64,000 nucleotides of DNA from assembly GCF_013393905.1 (NCBI RefSeq), contig NZ_CP040272.1:186001-250000 (forward strand), read 5' to 3'. Positions 16,216 through 26,200 of this stretch are shown here, one piece after another; position 1 is the first letter of the stretch, and each line of letters opens with the position of its first letter. This DNA comes from Nostoc sp. C052 (GTDB lineage: Bacteria > Cyanobacteriota > Cyanobacteriia > Cyanobacteriales > Nostocaceae). The position numbers and the translations under genes were made by a program. The notes under the pieces were generated by a model. It made no database searches, had not been told where the DNA came from, and worked only from the letters and a program-made list of their open reading frames with translations.

Positions 16216-16275
16216 TACTAAGATATAGGTATTTTTTGCCTATATACGCTCCGCACCATTATAAAGTTAGACAAA

Positions 16276-16827
16276 ATGCAGATTTATCCACTTTTCAATC
16301 GATTAAACAGTCGGAAATTCGCTAAGTTACTCACTCAAACAGTAGCTTTAGGCGTAGGTGCTATTGTTCTATTCTCAACCACTAATGCTAATGCTGCCGA
16401 GCAAGTTATTTTAAAGTATGGTACTTTTCAGGGGCAAATATCTGTTGAAGAATTAAGTCAGTTTACAGAGACAGGCAAGACTACCCCGACATTAACAGCT
16501 TATTTACAGGCAGCCAAACAAGATCCTGCATTAGCTCGTAAGGCACTGAAAGCACCAATCAAAGCCGATCCTGGGTTTTTAGATAGCTTACTATCTAGTT
16601 GGGCTGGGCCAATTTTAGTAAACCAAATTGGTGAGGTAGTTCATCCTCCCGCAGGACAACTAGATCAACAAGCGTTGCGAAGCGCTTTAAGTGCATCTAT
16701 TAAACAAAATGGTCAAGTTACACTACTTGGAGCCATTCAGAATTATCCAAATACTTCTGTTGAACTTGAAGGCGATCGCCTCATCTCTGTTTATGAGCGT
16801 CTAAGCAGGCTTGCAGAACTTTTGTAA
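16276..16827 (+). CDS. Exported DUF1400-type protein, stand-alone
   Basis: A 183-residue protein with a signal peptide (basic start, hydrophobic VALGVGAIVLFST, cleavage near ANA-AEQ). The mature part starts AEQVILKYGTFQGQISVEELSQF and has PTLTAYLQAAKQDP and LDSLLSSWAGPILVNQIGEVVHPP, features of DUF1400, a domain normally placed before an alpha/beta hydrolase in cyanobacteria. Here the hydrolase part is absent, so this is a DUF1400 domain alone. It ends YERLSRLAELL, a complete helix rather than a cut edge. Function unknown; it acts in the periplasm or thylakoid lumen. A LarA-block link is not suggested. Confidence 0.8.
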   Translation: MQIYPLFNRLNSRKFAKLLTQTVALGVGAIVLFSTTNANAAEQVILKYGTFQGQISVEELSQFTETGKTTPTLTAYLQAAKQDPALARKALKAPIKADPGFLDSLLSSWAGPILVNQIGEVVHPPAGQLDQQALRSALSASIKQNGQVTLLGAIQNYPNTSVELEGDRLISVYERLSRLAELL

Positions 16828-16925
16828 GTTAATACCGGCGAGTCTACCTATGGGTTATACCCTATGACTAAAAAATTCCCTAACCTAAATTTAGAGTTTA
16901 ATCTGAGCAGAGGGAAAAAATTTCT

Positions 16926-17465
16926 ATGACAACCGATATTTCTAGAGATACTAAGAAGGATATTAATGGATCGCTGATAACTGGTATTCTCCTGAGTATT
17001 TTAGGGGTGATTGCGATCGCAGTGCCTAACTTCACCACCCTATTCGCCGAAACTTGGATTGCCGCGATTTTGATTTTCGCCGGATTTACAAAACTAGTGT
17101 ACGCCACTCAAACCCGCGATCGAGGAGGTTTTATTTGGAAACTTCTATTAAGCGGACTTTATATTGCAACAGGCATAATGTTGTTTGTTTACCCTTATAC
17201 AGGTGTTCTCACCCTAACTCTGTTGCTTGGTACTTTCTTGCTAACTGAAGGCACATTCGAGTTAATTCTGGCATTTCAGTTACGCTCCCAAAACAACTGG
17301 ACGTGGATACTAGGTGATGGCATTATTACGCTAGTCTTAGGTGCAATGATTTGGTTTCAGTGGCCTTTCAATGCGCCCTGGCTTCTTGGCACACTAGTTG
17401 GTGTCAGTATTATTTTCACCGGCATTTCACGCGTAATGCTGTCATTGAATGCGCGTTCTATTTGA
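16926..17465 (+). CDS. HdeD/DUF308-family membrane protein
   Basis: A 179-residue inner-membrane protein with six hydrophobic segments arranged as three paired repeats (for example LLSILGVIAIAVP, LLSGLYIATGIMLFVYP, IITLVLGAMIWFQWP), each pair ending in the P-x-x-G/T turn characteristic of DUF308. E. coli HdeD is an acid-stress membrane protein of this family; the mechanism is unknown. The start ATG follows GGGAAAAAATTTCT. It stands alone between the DUF1400 gene and a repeat-filled gap. Confidence 0.85.
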   Translation: MTTDISRDTKKDINGSLITGILLSILGVIAIAVPNFTTLFAETWIAAILIFAGFTKLVYATQTRDRGGFIWKLLLSGLYIATGIMLFVYPYTGVLTLTLLLGTFLLTEGTFELILAFQLRSQNNWTWILGDGIITLVLGAMIWFQWPFNAPWLLGTLVGVSIIFTGISRVMLSLNARSI

Positions 17466-17588
17466 ATGGGGATTGGGGACTGGGGACTAGAGAACAATTT
17501 TCTGAATGCCTAATCCCCAGAATACTTTTCGATTAAGGTTTTTTGATGAAAATTTTAGATCGCTAAAAGATGCAATAAATCATCACAA

Positions 17589-17653
17589 AGACGCGATAAA
17601 TCACCGTCTCTACAAAAGACTGATTATTGTAGAGACGGCTATTCATCGCGTCT
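17589..17653. repeat. Hairpin repeat with 27-bp arms, related to the GCGATAAATCGCC family
   Basis: The left arm (17589-17615) and right arm (17627-17653) are inverted copies with three mismatches and an 11-bp spacer. Each arm contains GACGCGAT-AAT--CCGTCTCTAC, linking it to the copies at 6003 and 14714. The transcript would form a long hairpin. A frame running through it (17506-17769) is therefore not taken as a gene. Confidence 0.75.
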
Positions 17654-17781
17654 CTTGCCTTAACCGAATAGTATTACCCAATCCCCAAAAAAGTTTACAA
17701 GACATTGCAGCAGCGATTGCCAACAAAATTGCTAGATTAACTAAGGAAATCAAAATCAAGGCCAGCTAGCTGCAATCAACA

Positions 17782-19836
17782 ATGGTATCTATTGCTACTC
17801 CATTCTCGGATATTCAAAACCATTGGGCACGCTCATTTATTACAGCCTTAGCCCAACGTGGTATTGTCAGTGGATTGCCTAACGGCATCTATCGCCCCGA
17901 TAACTCTGTTACCCGCGCTGAATTTGCTGCCATCATCGCTAATGCATTTGGGACAATTTCCAAGAAGCGGCAATATGTCCCTTTTGTTGATGTACCTACT
18001 AATTATTGGGCAGCAGCCGCCATTCAAACAGCTTACGAAAAAGCATTTCTTAGTGGGTTTCCTGATAAGACTTTCCGTTCCGCTAACCGAATTACGAGAG
18101 TAGAAGTTTTAGTTGCTTTGGTAGGAGGTTTAGAAGTTGCTACTAAGGTAAAATCTGACCTCCTCTCACAACTTTCACAGATTTACCAAGATTCTGTTCA
18201 GATTCCTGAGTATGGTAGAAATCAGGTAGCTATTGCCACTAGCGCGGGATTGGTGGTTAGTTTCCCAAATATCAAATTACTCAATCCCAATCTCGCAGCC
18301 ACCCGTGCAGATGTGGCAGTGATTATTTATCAAGCTTTGGTGTATTTAGGTAAGGCAGAAAAAATTGCCTCTAGTTACCTAGTGCAGCCGCCAATATCAA
18401 CGCCGACACCGATACCGACACCCGTCCCAACACCCACACCTGTCGGTAGCGTAAAGGTAAATCATAGCCGGGAATTCCGGGGTGCATGGGTAGTATCTGT
18501 GTGGAATGGTGATTGGCCTTCTAAAGCGGGACTTCCTGTTGCCCAACAAAAAGCTGAACTCACCGAGATTATTACTAAATTACAAGCGTTAAACTTCAAT
18601 GCCCTCATTTTCCAGGTGCGGCCAGAGGGTGACGCTTTATATGAATCCCAATTAGAGCCTTGGAGTGCTTGGATTACCGGGACTCAGGGAAAAGCACCAG
18701 AACCATTTTATGACCCTTTAGCGTTTGCGATCGCAGAATGTCATAAGCACAATATTGAACTCCATGCTTGGTTTAACCCCTACCGCGCTAGCACTTCCAC
18801 TGACCCAGCCAAAACAGTCCGTCCCCACATAGCAGCTACCAATCCAGAAAGCGTTTATTTGTGGAAAACTCAACGGTGGATGGACCCAGGACTGAAAATA
18901 GTTCAGGATAGAGCGTATAACGTAATCATCGATGTAGTGAAGCGCTACGATGTTGATGGCATTCACTTAGATGATTATTTCTATCCATATCCTATTGAGG
19001 GACAGTCTTTCCCCGATGACAAAACTTACGCTGCATATAAAGCAGCTGGTGGTACTCTCAGCCTTGGCGACTGGCGACGGGACAATGTTAACAAAATGGT
19101 ACAGCGCCTCTACCAGGGAATTAAAGCAACCAAACCCGACGTTAAATTCGGTATTAGTCCCTTTGGAATTTATCGCCCCGGACAACCCGCTGGTATTACT
19201 GGATTAGATGCTTACAACGTGCTGTATGCCGACTCGAAAAAATGGTTAGAAGAAGGCTGGATTGATTATATCGCGCCTCAACTTTACTGGCGCACAGATC
19301 AACCACAACAAAGTTATCCGGCGTTACTACAGTGGTGGACACAGGTAAACACAAAGCAAAGACACGTTTACGCTGGTAACAATTTAACAGAACCAAGCAA
19401 CAAGAGTCGAGAGAGTGATGAGATTGAAAAGCAGGTGAAAATTAGTCGTAGCCAAGCTGGACAGTTGTCACTGGGTAATATCTTCTTTAACCTCAGTGTT
19501 TTGACAGAAAATAGTCAGGGAATTGCTGATAAATTTCAAAGTCTGCTTTATAACAAACCTGCGTTACCGCCAACTTTGCCTTGGCAAGATACAACACCAC
19601 CCCCTCCACCCATTGGACTACAAGTTAATAACCGCAAACTGAGTTGGCAGCCTGGAGATAATCAGCCAGTTCGTTCTTGGACACTTTATCGACAAACTGG
19701 CGATACTTGGACAATTGGGCGAATTTTGTCTGCTGGCACAACCTTCGCTACCGTCCAACAAGCCGGAACCTATGCCGTGTGTGCGGTGGATAGATCGGCC
19801 AATGAGAGTGTGGGAACAGTTATTACAGTGAGTTGA
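17782..19836 (+). CDS. S-layer-homology protein with GHL10 (DUF187) glycoside-hydrolase-like domain
   Basis: A 684-residue surface-type protein. Three SLH repeats fill about residues 5-190 (each with the pattern WA..FI..L...GI..G.....RP...VTRAEFAA), then a linker of Pro-Thr repeats (PTPIPTPVPTPTP, about 205-225), then a GHL10 domain (about 230-590: REFRGAWVVSVWNGDWPS, FQVRPEGDALY, HAWFNPYRAS, GIHLDDYFYPYP, APQLYWR) and a short C-terminal beta-sandwich-like region. SLH domains bind secondary cell-wall polymer or outer-membrane-linked glycans; GHL10 proteins are thought to act on glycans, with the activity unproven. No signal peptide precedes the first SLH, and an in-frame stop lies just upstream, so export is unexplained. 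Confidence 0.88.
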   Translation: MVSIATPFSDIQNHWARSFITALAQRGIVSGLPNGIYRPDNSVTRAEFAAIIANAFGTISKKRQYVPFVDVPTNYWAAAAIQTAYEKAFLSGFPDKTFRSANRITRVEVLVALVGGLEVATKVKSDLLSQLSQIYQDSVQIPEYGRNQVAIATSAGLVVSFPNIKLLNPNLAATRADVAVIIYQALVYLGKAEKIASSYLVQPPISTPTPIPTPVPTPTPVGSVKVNHSREFRGAWVVSVWNGDWPSKAGLPVAQQKAELTEIITKLQALNFNALIFQVRPEGDALYESQLEPWSAWITGTQGKAPEPFYDPLAFAIAECHKHNIELHAWFNPYRASTSTDPAKTVRPHIAATNPESVYLWKTQRWMDPGLKIVQDRAYNVIIDVVKRYDVDGIHLDDYFYPYPIEGQSFPDDKTYAAYKAAGGTLSLGDWRRDNVNKMVQRLYQGIKATKPDVKFGISPFGIYRPGQPAGITGLDAYNVLYADSKKWLEEGWIDYIAPQLYWRTDQPQQSYPALLQWWTQVNTKQRHVYAGNNLTEPSNKSRESDEIEKQVKISRSQAGQLSLGNIFFNLSVLTENSQGIADKFQSLLYNKPALPPTLPWQDTTPPPPPIGLQVNNRKLSWQPGDNQPVRSWTLYRQTGDTWTIGRILSAGTTFATVQQAGTYAVCAVDRSANESVGTVITVS

Positions 19837-19868
19837 ACTGGGGATTGGGGATTGGGAAGATAAAAGGG

Positions 19869-19981
19869 AAAAGGGAAAAGGTTAAAGGGGAAAGGGGAAA
19901 GGGATGAACAGGTCACGCCACTTGCGGGCGTTAGCGGAGCGGGACGCAGTACGGTTTTTACCTTTCCCCCTTCCCCTTCTT
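19869..19981 (-). repeat. 113-bp dispersed repeat, copy B (inverted partner at 10879-10991)
   Basis: Reverse complement of the copy before uxaC with two differences. It lies in the gap between the SLH/GHL10 gene and potD. The flanks are purine-rich AAAAGGGAAAAGGG and GGGGATTGGG units. No coding potential. Confidence 0.85.
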
Positions 19982-20175
19982 CATAAAGATAGCGCTTCTC
20001 AGTTGAGTGCAATACAGACCTAATTCCCAATCCCCAGTCCGACAAAGGTAAATTATTAACAGTTGCACAAGTATATACACTTAAGTTAATGTTTAAGCTG
20101 GCTATGAACATTGCAATTAAAAACATATCTAAAATCAATTGGCAACAATACAAAATATGATTGACTATTAACTTA

Positions 20176-21261
20176 ATGACTAACAGACGCCAATTTTTAA
20201 AAGGAGTGGCAGCACTTTCTGGCTTATCTTTAGCTGGTTGTGGCTGGAGGCTGGCTGAAGTACGTGCTAATTCTAATACGAATAGTCAGCGTGACCAACT
20301 TTATATCTTTACCTGGACACAATATACTGACAACCAATTATTGAAAACCTTTAGCACCCAAACTGGCATGAAAGTGCTAGCGGATGTGTATGATTCTAAT
20401 GATGTCATGCTGGCTAAATTGCAAGCTGGAGGCGGTGGCACTTATAGCATCATCAACCCATCTGATTACATGGTGCAGAAGATGGTAGACAAGGGTTTGC
20501 TAACAGAAATAAATCACGATCGCTTAATCGGTCTAGAGAATTTATTTCCCCGATTTCAGAATCCTAGTTACGATCGCAATAACCGCTACAGTATCCCTTT
20601 TAACTGGGGGACAACAGGTTTACTTTACAATTCCGAAAAAATTAAAGATGCACCACAAGACTGGGATTACCTTTGGCAAAATCAAGAGCAACTTAATCAG
20701 CGGATGACTTTGCTTAATGATGTTCGAGAAGTTATGGGTGCAACGTTACGAATGCTAGGTTATTCTTACAACTCTAAAAATGAACAAGAAATCAAACAAG
20801 CTTATGAGAAATTGAAGGTGCTAAAACCTGCGATCGCACGTTTTGATACCGACGCTTGGCAAAATCAAATCCTGGCAGGGGATTTAATACTAGCAATGTG
20901 TTATTCAGCAGATGCAGTGAAAATCTCTCAAGAAAACCCTAAACTAAAATATGTGATTCCTCGCAGTGGTTCTTCATTATGGACAGACACTATTGTAATT
21001 CCCAAAACAGCCCCCAACAAGGCTGGAGCCTATGCTTGGATTAACATGATTTTACAACCAGAAATAGCAGCCCAAATTAGTCAACGCCTAAACATTTCTA
21101 CACCGAATAGCGCCGGATTTGAGCAATTGCCAAAAATAATCCAAAGCAATGTTAATTTGTTTCCGCCAGAGTCACTTTTAAAAAATTGTGAACGTGTTGC
21201 TCCTGTACAGGAATTTGAAGAGGTTTACGATCGCTATTGGACTCAATTAACCAGTAGCTAA
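20176..21261 (+). CDS. potD: Polyamine-type ABC transporter substrate-binding protein
   Basis: A periplasmic binding protein of the PotD/PotF family. I start it at the ATG at 20176 (MTNRRQFLKGV), which gives a twin-arginine motif RRQFLK followed by a hydrophobic stretch and lipobox LAGC; a TTG 15 bp upstream is possible. The mature part has LYIFTWTQYTDNQLLKTFSTQTGMKV, YSIINPSDYMVQKM and IPFNWGTTGLLYN, typical of spermidine/putrescine binders. It precedes a PotB-like permease by about 75 bp. The ATPase (potA) and second permease (potC) do not follow, so the system must be completed from elsewhere or is decayed. The substrate is inferred from family only. Confidence 0.88.
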   Translation: MTNRRQFLKGVAALSGLSLAGCGWRLAEVRANSNTNSQRDQLYIFTWTQYTDNQLLKTFSTQTGMKVLADVYDSNDVMLAKLQAGGGGTYSIINPSDYMVQKMVDKGLLTEINHDRLIGLENLFPRFQNPSYDRNNRYSIPFNWGTTGLLYNSEKIKDAPQDWDYLWQNQEQLNQRMTLLNDVREVMGATLRMLGYSYNSKNEQEIKQAYEKLKVLKPAIARFDTDAWQNQILAGDLILAMCYSADAVKISQENPKLKYVIPRSGSSLWTDTIVIPKTAPNKAGAYAWINMILQPEIAAQISQRLNISTPNSAGFEQLPKIIQSNVNLFPPESLLKNCERVAPVQEFEEVYDRYWTQLTSS

Positions 21262-21274
21262 ATAAATTTTGGAT

Positions 21275-21318
21275 TTTAGATTTTCAATTCAATCCAAAAT
21301 CCAAAATCTAAAATTAAC
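21275..21318. repeat. CCAAAAT heptad tandem repeats before potB
   Basis: Runs of CCAAAAT/CTAAAAT and their complement ATTTTGG form an imperfect inverted pair. The same heptads recur at about 22239-22275, 22379-22412, 26823-26850 and 27198-27230, always between genes or at gene ends. Confidence 0.75.
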
Positions 21319-21337
21319 AGGGTTAGGAGTGATTAAT

Positions 21338-22225
21338 TTGGAAAAAAATAATATTTCTAAAATAGAAGAATTGCATCGCCCACAAGTAAGTTGGCTACAA
21401 CCCTTGGTATTACTTGCACCATCTGGGATTTGGTTATTACTTTTGTTGGTGTTGCCAGCTTTGATAATCTTCGAGTTAAGTTTAGTTGCAGATATCCGAC
21501 CGGGAGATATAGTTAATCCCAACGGATTCAAAAACTACATCCGAATATTTGACTCTCTTTACCTGCAAGTAATTGGGCGATCGCTATTTTTTGCGTTTGG
21601 CACTACAATCATTTGTTTAATTTTGGGCTTCCCCGTCGCCTATTGGATTGCTCAGATAGCGCCGCAACGTTGGCGAAATTTACTGTTATTAGGCTTTGTC
21701 CTACCTTTGTGGACTTCTTCGTTACTCCGCTCTTATGCTTGGATTACCATTCTTCGTCCTACTGGCTTATTGAACGGTTTATTCAGCAATTTAGGCTTAC
21801 CTACTTTGGAATTACTGAACAATAGTCAAGCCGTATTAATTGGCATGAGTTACAGCTTGTTACCATATATGGTTTTGATTTTATATGCCTCTCTCGAAAA
21901 GTTAGACAAGCGGTTACTAGAAGCGGCGGCTGATTTAGGTGCAAATCCTGTGGAAACTTTTTTCCAAGTAACTGTACCGCAAATTTTTCCCGGAATTGCG
22001 GCTGCTTCCATGCTTGTATTTATCACAGGTTTGGGGGATTTTGTCGATCCAGAATTACTCGGTGGTGCTTCTAGTATGACGGCGGCGCGGTTAGTTTATA
22101 ACCAGTTTCTTGGAGCAACGCAAAATTGGGGATTTGGTTCAGCCTTGAGTATGACGTTAATTTTACTTGTTAGTATTGCGATCGCACTTTTAATTAAGTT
22201 TGGTGAAGTTACACCCAAACGCTAA
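21338..22225 (+). CDS. potB: Polyamine-type ABC transporter permease, PotB type
   Basis: A six-helix permease beginning LEKNNISKIEELHRPQVSW. I take the TTG at 21338 as the start because AGGAG at 21325-21329 lies 8 bp upstream; the longer frame from 21269 would translate the CCAAAAT tandem repeats and is unlikely. The EAA loop that contacts the ATPase reads EAAADLGANPVETFFQVTVPQIFPG, and LGDFVDPELLGG follows as in PotB. It pairs with the upstream PotD-like protein. After its stop come only repeats and an unrelated Uma2 gene, so potC and potA are absent here. Confidence 0.85.
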   Translation: MEKNNISKIEELHRPQVSWLQPLVLLAPSGIWLLLLLVLPALIIFELSLVADIRPGDIVNPNGFKNYIRIFDSLYLQVIGRSLFFAFGTTIICLILGFPVAYWIAQIAPQRWRNLLLLGFVLPLWTSSLLRSYAWITILRPTGLLNGLFSNLGLPTLELLNNSQAVLIGMSYSLLPYMVLILYASLEKLDKRLLEAAADLGANPVETFFQVTVPQIFPGIAAASMLVFITGLGDFVDPELLGGASSMTAARLVYNQFLGATQNWGFGSALSMTLILLVSIAIALLIKFGEVTPKR

Positions 22226-22462
22226 ACTTTCCGTCACCGAATTTTAGATTTTGAATTTTAAATTTTGGATTGAAAAGTCAAAATCTATCTTAGAGAGTTT
22301 GCTCAAGTACGCAGAGCCGATCGTGCAACTTTCCCCAAAAATGAAATAGGTTTGAACGCAAACAGGGTTTCGCACAGAAGCAATCTAAAATCCAAAATCC
22401 AAAATCCAAAATTGTTTAGCCCATTTATAATAAAGGCATCAAACGCCAGCGAGACAACGGTT

Positions 22463-23188
22463 ATGCTCTCACCCGATCTCAAAAATGCGTTACCGACGAC
22501 TGACGAACTCCCTTGTTCAGACGATACGCCAGTGGATAACGAAGACCAAAACTTTTTGCCCAATATTTTACTCTTCTTACTCAACTCCATTTGGGCAAAT
22601 CGCATGGATTGGTATTTTGGAGTAGATATGGGAGTGTATCACACTACAGGAGTAAATCCCAGAGTAGCTGTAGTGCCAGATGCTTTTTTAAGTGTGGGAG
22701 TAGAACGAAAAAAGGGAGGCAAATCACGCAAAAGTTACGCGGTTTGGGAAGAAAATGGGATAGTTCCAATATTCACATTAGAAATGGTATCGCACACCCC
22801 AGGGGGTGAATACGACGAGAAGCTAGATATATACAGAAAACTCGGTGTACTGTACTACGTAATTTATAACCCTGAGTTTTGGCGACGCGATCAACATCAA
22901 CCCTTTGAAGTGTATAAGTTGATCGATGGAAAGTACCAACTACAAATAGGTGAACCCTATTTGATGCCAGAGGTGGGGTTAGGTATTGGGCGACACCAAG
23001 CTGTAATTGGCGGCATACAACAGGAATTTTTATGTTGGTATGACGAGCAAGGAAAACGTTATTTGACAGATGCAGAACAGTTACAACAGGAGCGATCGCT
23101 GGCTGAACAAGAACGACAAAGGGCTGAACAATTATCCCAGTATTTACGTTCTATAGGTGTAGATCCAAATAATCTACCTGGTAGTTAA
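22463..23188 (+). CDS. Uma2-family (DUF820) putative endonuclease
   Basis: A PD-(D/E)XK-fold protein of the large cyanobacterial Uma2/DUF820 family. The start at 22463 (MLSPDLKNALPTTDELP) is preferred because the upstream part of the frame is repeat DNA. The core reads VAVVPDAFLSVG, then FTLEMVSHTPGGEYDEKLDIYRKLGVLYYVIYNPEFW, which supplies the conserved D, E and K positions of the fold (with EMVS in place of the usual EVLS), and the C-terminus carries a Gln/Glu/Arg-rich coiled coil (LQQERSLAEQERQRAEQL). These proteins occur in dozens of copies per genome; their role is not established. It is convergent with the pix operon end, 22 bp away. Confidence 0.85.
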   Translation: MLSPDLKNALPTTDELPCSDDTPVDNEDQNFLPNILLFLLNSIWANRMDWYFGVDMGVYHTTGVNPRVAVVPDAFLSVGVERKKGGKSRKSYAVWEENGIVPIFTLEMVSHTPGGEYDEKLDIYRKLGVLYYVIYNPEFWRRDQHQPFEVYKLIDGKYQLQIGEPYLMPEVGLGIGRHQAVIGGIQQEFLCWYDEQGKRYLTDAEQLQQERSLAEQERQRAEQLSQYLRSIGVDPNNLPGS

Positions 23189-23210
23189 GGCGATGGCATT
23201 TCTAAAAATA

Positions 23211-26200
23211 TCAATGATTTGCCACTATGAGTAAATTGTCTAAACCATCTGTCTTACTGTTAATTAACTCCTTAATTTTAGAGATAAACTCATGCTCTAA
23301 AAAAGGCTTGGTCAAGTAAGCTTTTGCACCCAATTCTTGGGCAAGTTGGCGATGTTTTTCAGCGCTACGAGAAGTGAGAATCACCACAGGTATTTTTGCT
23401 AAGTTTGTGTATTGACGGAAATTGCTCAATAACTCAAAACCGTTCATTCGTGGCATCTCTAAATCTGAGACGACAATTTGAATCTCAGGATGTAACTGTA
23501 ACTTTTCTAGAGCTTCTACACCATTTTGAGCTTGTATTACTTGATAGCCAGCTTTTTGCAGAGTGAGAGAAAGAGTCTGTCGGAGACTAATTGCGTCATC
23601 TACTACTAAAACAACTTTTGGTGATTTATGATCTGGCCCTTGAGAATAAGTTGGTTGGGTTTCTATGGTTTCTATAGTTGTTGTGGAAGTCGATGCAGCA
23701 AGTAGTGGTGTAGATGAAAAACTATGTCCTGATATTGGCAAGACTTTTTGATTTGTGGAAGAAGCTGAAGTGACTGGTAGCGCTCTGATATTAAGTGTTG
23801 TTTGTTGGATATCGCTAGATTTTACTAGCAACGAAGCATCAATGATTAAGATGAGATTGCCATTAGCTAAACTACTACAACCATAAATGTATTTTGGCGG
23901 TGCGATCGCATTTCCTAAAGGTCTAATTACTAGTTCTTGTTCACCAATTATTTGGTCAACTTCTAAAGCAACCTTTCCCTGATTTCGTCGGAGCAAAAGC
24001 ACAGGATTTTTCGCTACGCTTGAGTCTTGAGTATTTGATGTATTGTATGGAGTAGTACTATTCAAGAATGAATCATTATAATCAATCAACTTTGAAAGTT
24101 GACGGAGGCTAACCATAGTCTCATCATTGTCTGTGTTCCAAAGTAAGACTTTTTTACCTTCAATTTCTTTAATCTGTTGTTCAGAGGGAATCACTATTTT
24201 TTCAATACTGTCCAAAAGCAGACCATAAACAACACCTTTGGCTTGAACTAGCATTAACTTTTCTGTAGTCATAGAAAAAGGGATTTTGAGTGTGAATATT
24301 GTTCCTTGGTTGGGTAAAGATTGAACGGAAATAGAGCCGTTAAGCGCGTGCATCTGAGTACGAACAATATCTAAACCCATCCCACGCCCAGAAATTTCAC
24401 TCACTTTATTAGCAGTAGAAAATCCCGGCGAAAATATCAAATCTAAAAGTTCAGATTCAGCTAGATTAGAAGCATAAGCTCTAGTTTTTTCTTCAGTTTG
24501 TATGGGATAAAATTCAGCAGCTTTTCTACGAATTCTGTCTAAATTTAGTCCCTGACCATCATCACGAACTTCGATAACAGTTTGGCTACCCTGATGATAG
24601 GCGCAGATTTCGATTAAACCTTGTTCTGGTTTAGCCAGCTGTCGGCGCACTTGTGGAGTTTCAATCCCGTGGTCAAAAGCGTTACGTACTAAGTGTAACA
24701 AGGGATCATAGAGCTTTTCTGCGATCGCTTTATCTACCAATACTTCACTACCAGTAAGTTTCAATTCTACAAGTTTGGCATGAACATTCCCCAACTTATT
24801 TACCATGTGGGGAAAGCGATTCAGGATATTGCCCAAAGGCGACATTCGTGCTTCTACTAAGCTATCTATAATATTAAGAGTTAAATTCTCTTGTTTGTCA
24901 CTAATTTGAGCAGCTTGCGTCACGAGCAAGTCAAGAGATTCTGTAGTTTCTTGTAGTTGCAGTGTCTCTTCGATTGCTTCATGCAATGTCAGATGAAACT
25001 CTGTATATACATCCATTTCCAAAGAGTCAAAATTCACTGCAAAACTTTGCGTTTCTTGTGAAGTAATATTTTGTATTTGTAATGGTAAATCACGTAACTC
25101 ATTTAAAGTTGTTTGATGTCTATTGAGTTGCTTGATTAATTGCTCAATTATTTCTTTGATTTGTTCATCTTGCAAACTACGCCGTTTTTGGTAAATCAGC
25201 AATTCTCCTGCTAGATAGTTGAGGTGTTGCAGTCTTTCTGTATCTACCCGAATAAATGAAGGTTGGCGAAAATTTTTAGTTTGAACATACTGTGATTGAT
25301 CTTCTATTTCTTTATTGATTTGTGTAGAAATATCAGGCATGACTTCAATAGCTGTTTCAGGAACATCTGCAACTAACTGCTCACTGACAGTTAAAGAATC
25401 ATTAGTCTGAGTCTTCACGACTTCAACAGCAAGATTTTGATTAGCTTCTTCTCCCCAGATTGCTTCTAGTAAGTTATCAGTTGCTTGAGATATCTCTTTA
25501 ATAACTAACAGTGTTTGTAACTTAGGACTATCCAACCAATTTTTTTCTTCGCCAGTCACAGGAGGATAATTTTTATACTCTTTTGCTAATTTATAAATTT
25601 GATGTTGTAATATTTTAATTCCTGAGAGGTAGCTGTCAGATGGTTTCAGAGAATATTGAAATTTTGCAGCTGCAAATAGGATGATTAAGATGATCCCACG
25701 TCGATAAATACAAAGACTTGGGCTATCTTCTTCATCTTGAACAAAATCGAGAAAATGTTTCAGCCAGGTTTCGATGTAATTAAGTAGACTTTTTCCCTCT
25801 AATGTGGGAACCAGTAATGTCAAATTAAGTTCTGACTCTGGGATTTGCATCTGGTGATTAAACCAGCCAAAAATGTAGCGAATTACTTTTAAATAAAACC
25901 TAGCAGTTGTGGGGTTAACTGATTCATTTCTATTGTTATCAGATGTCGTGAGAAACTGGTAAAACTGTTCTTCATTGATGATATATATACCAGGATACGA
26001 ATTATTTGGTAATTCTTCAGATAGCTCATTACTTACCACTGTTGCGAGTTTTCGTAAATCTGGAGAAGGTTCTCCACCAGATGTGCGATCGCCTTTTAGT
26101 ACCAATTCTTGTGCTTTTTGTAAATCTGCAAGAGCAATTTCTGCAATTTGCCTTACCTGGGTGGGATTTGCTCGCAATGCTGACAGAATGCTTTGGGCAA

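Noticed and set aside
17506..17769. 87-codon frame upstream of the SLH gene and in the same frame
   Set aside because: It runs through the 27-bp-arm hairpin repeat and ends in a stop before the SLH start. No signal peptide or family is evident.
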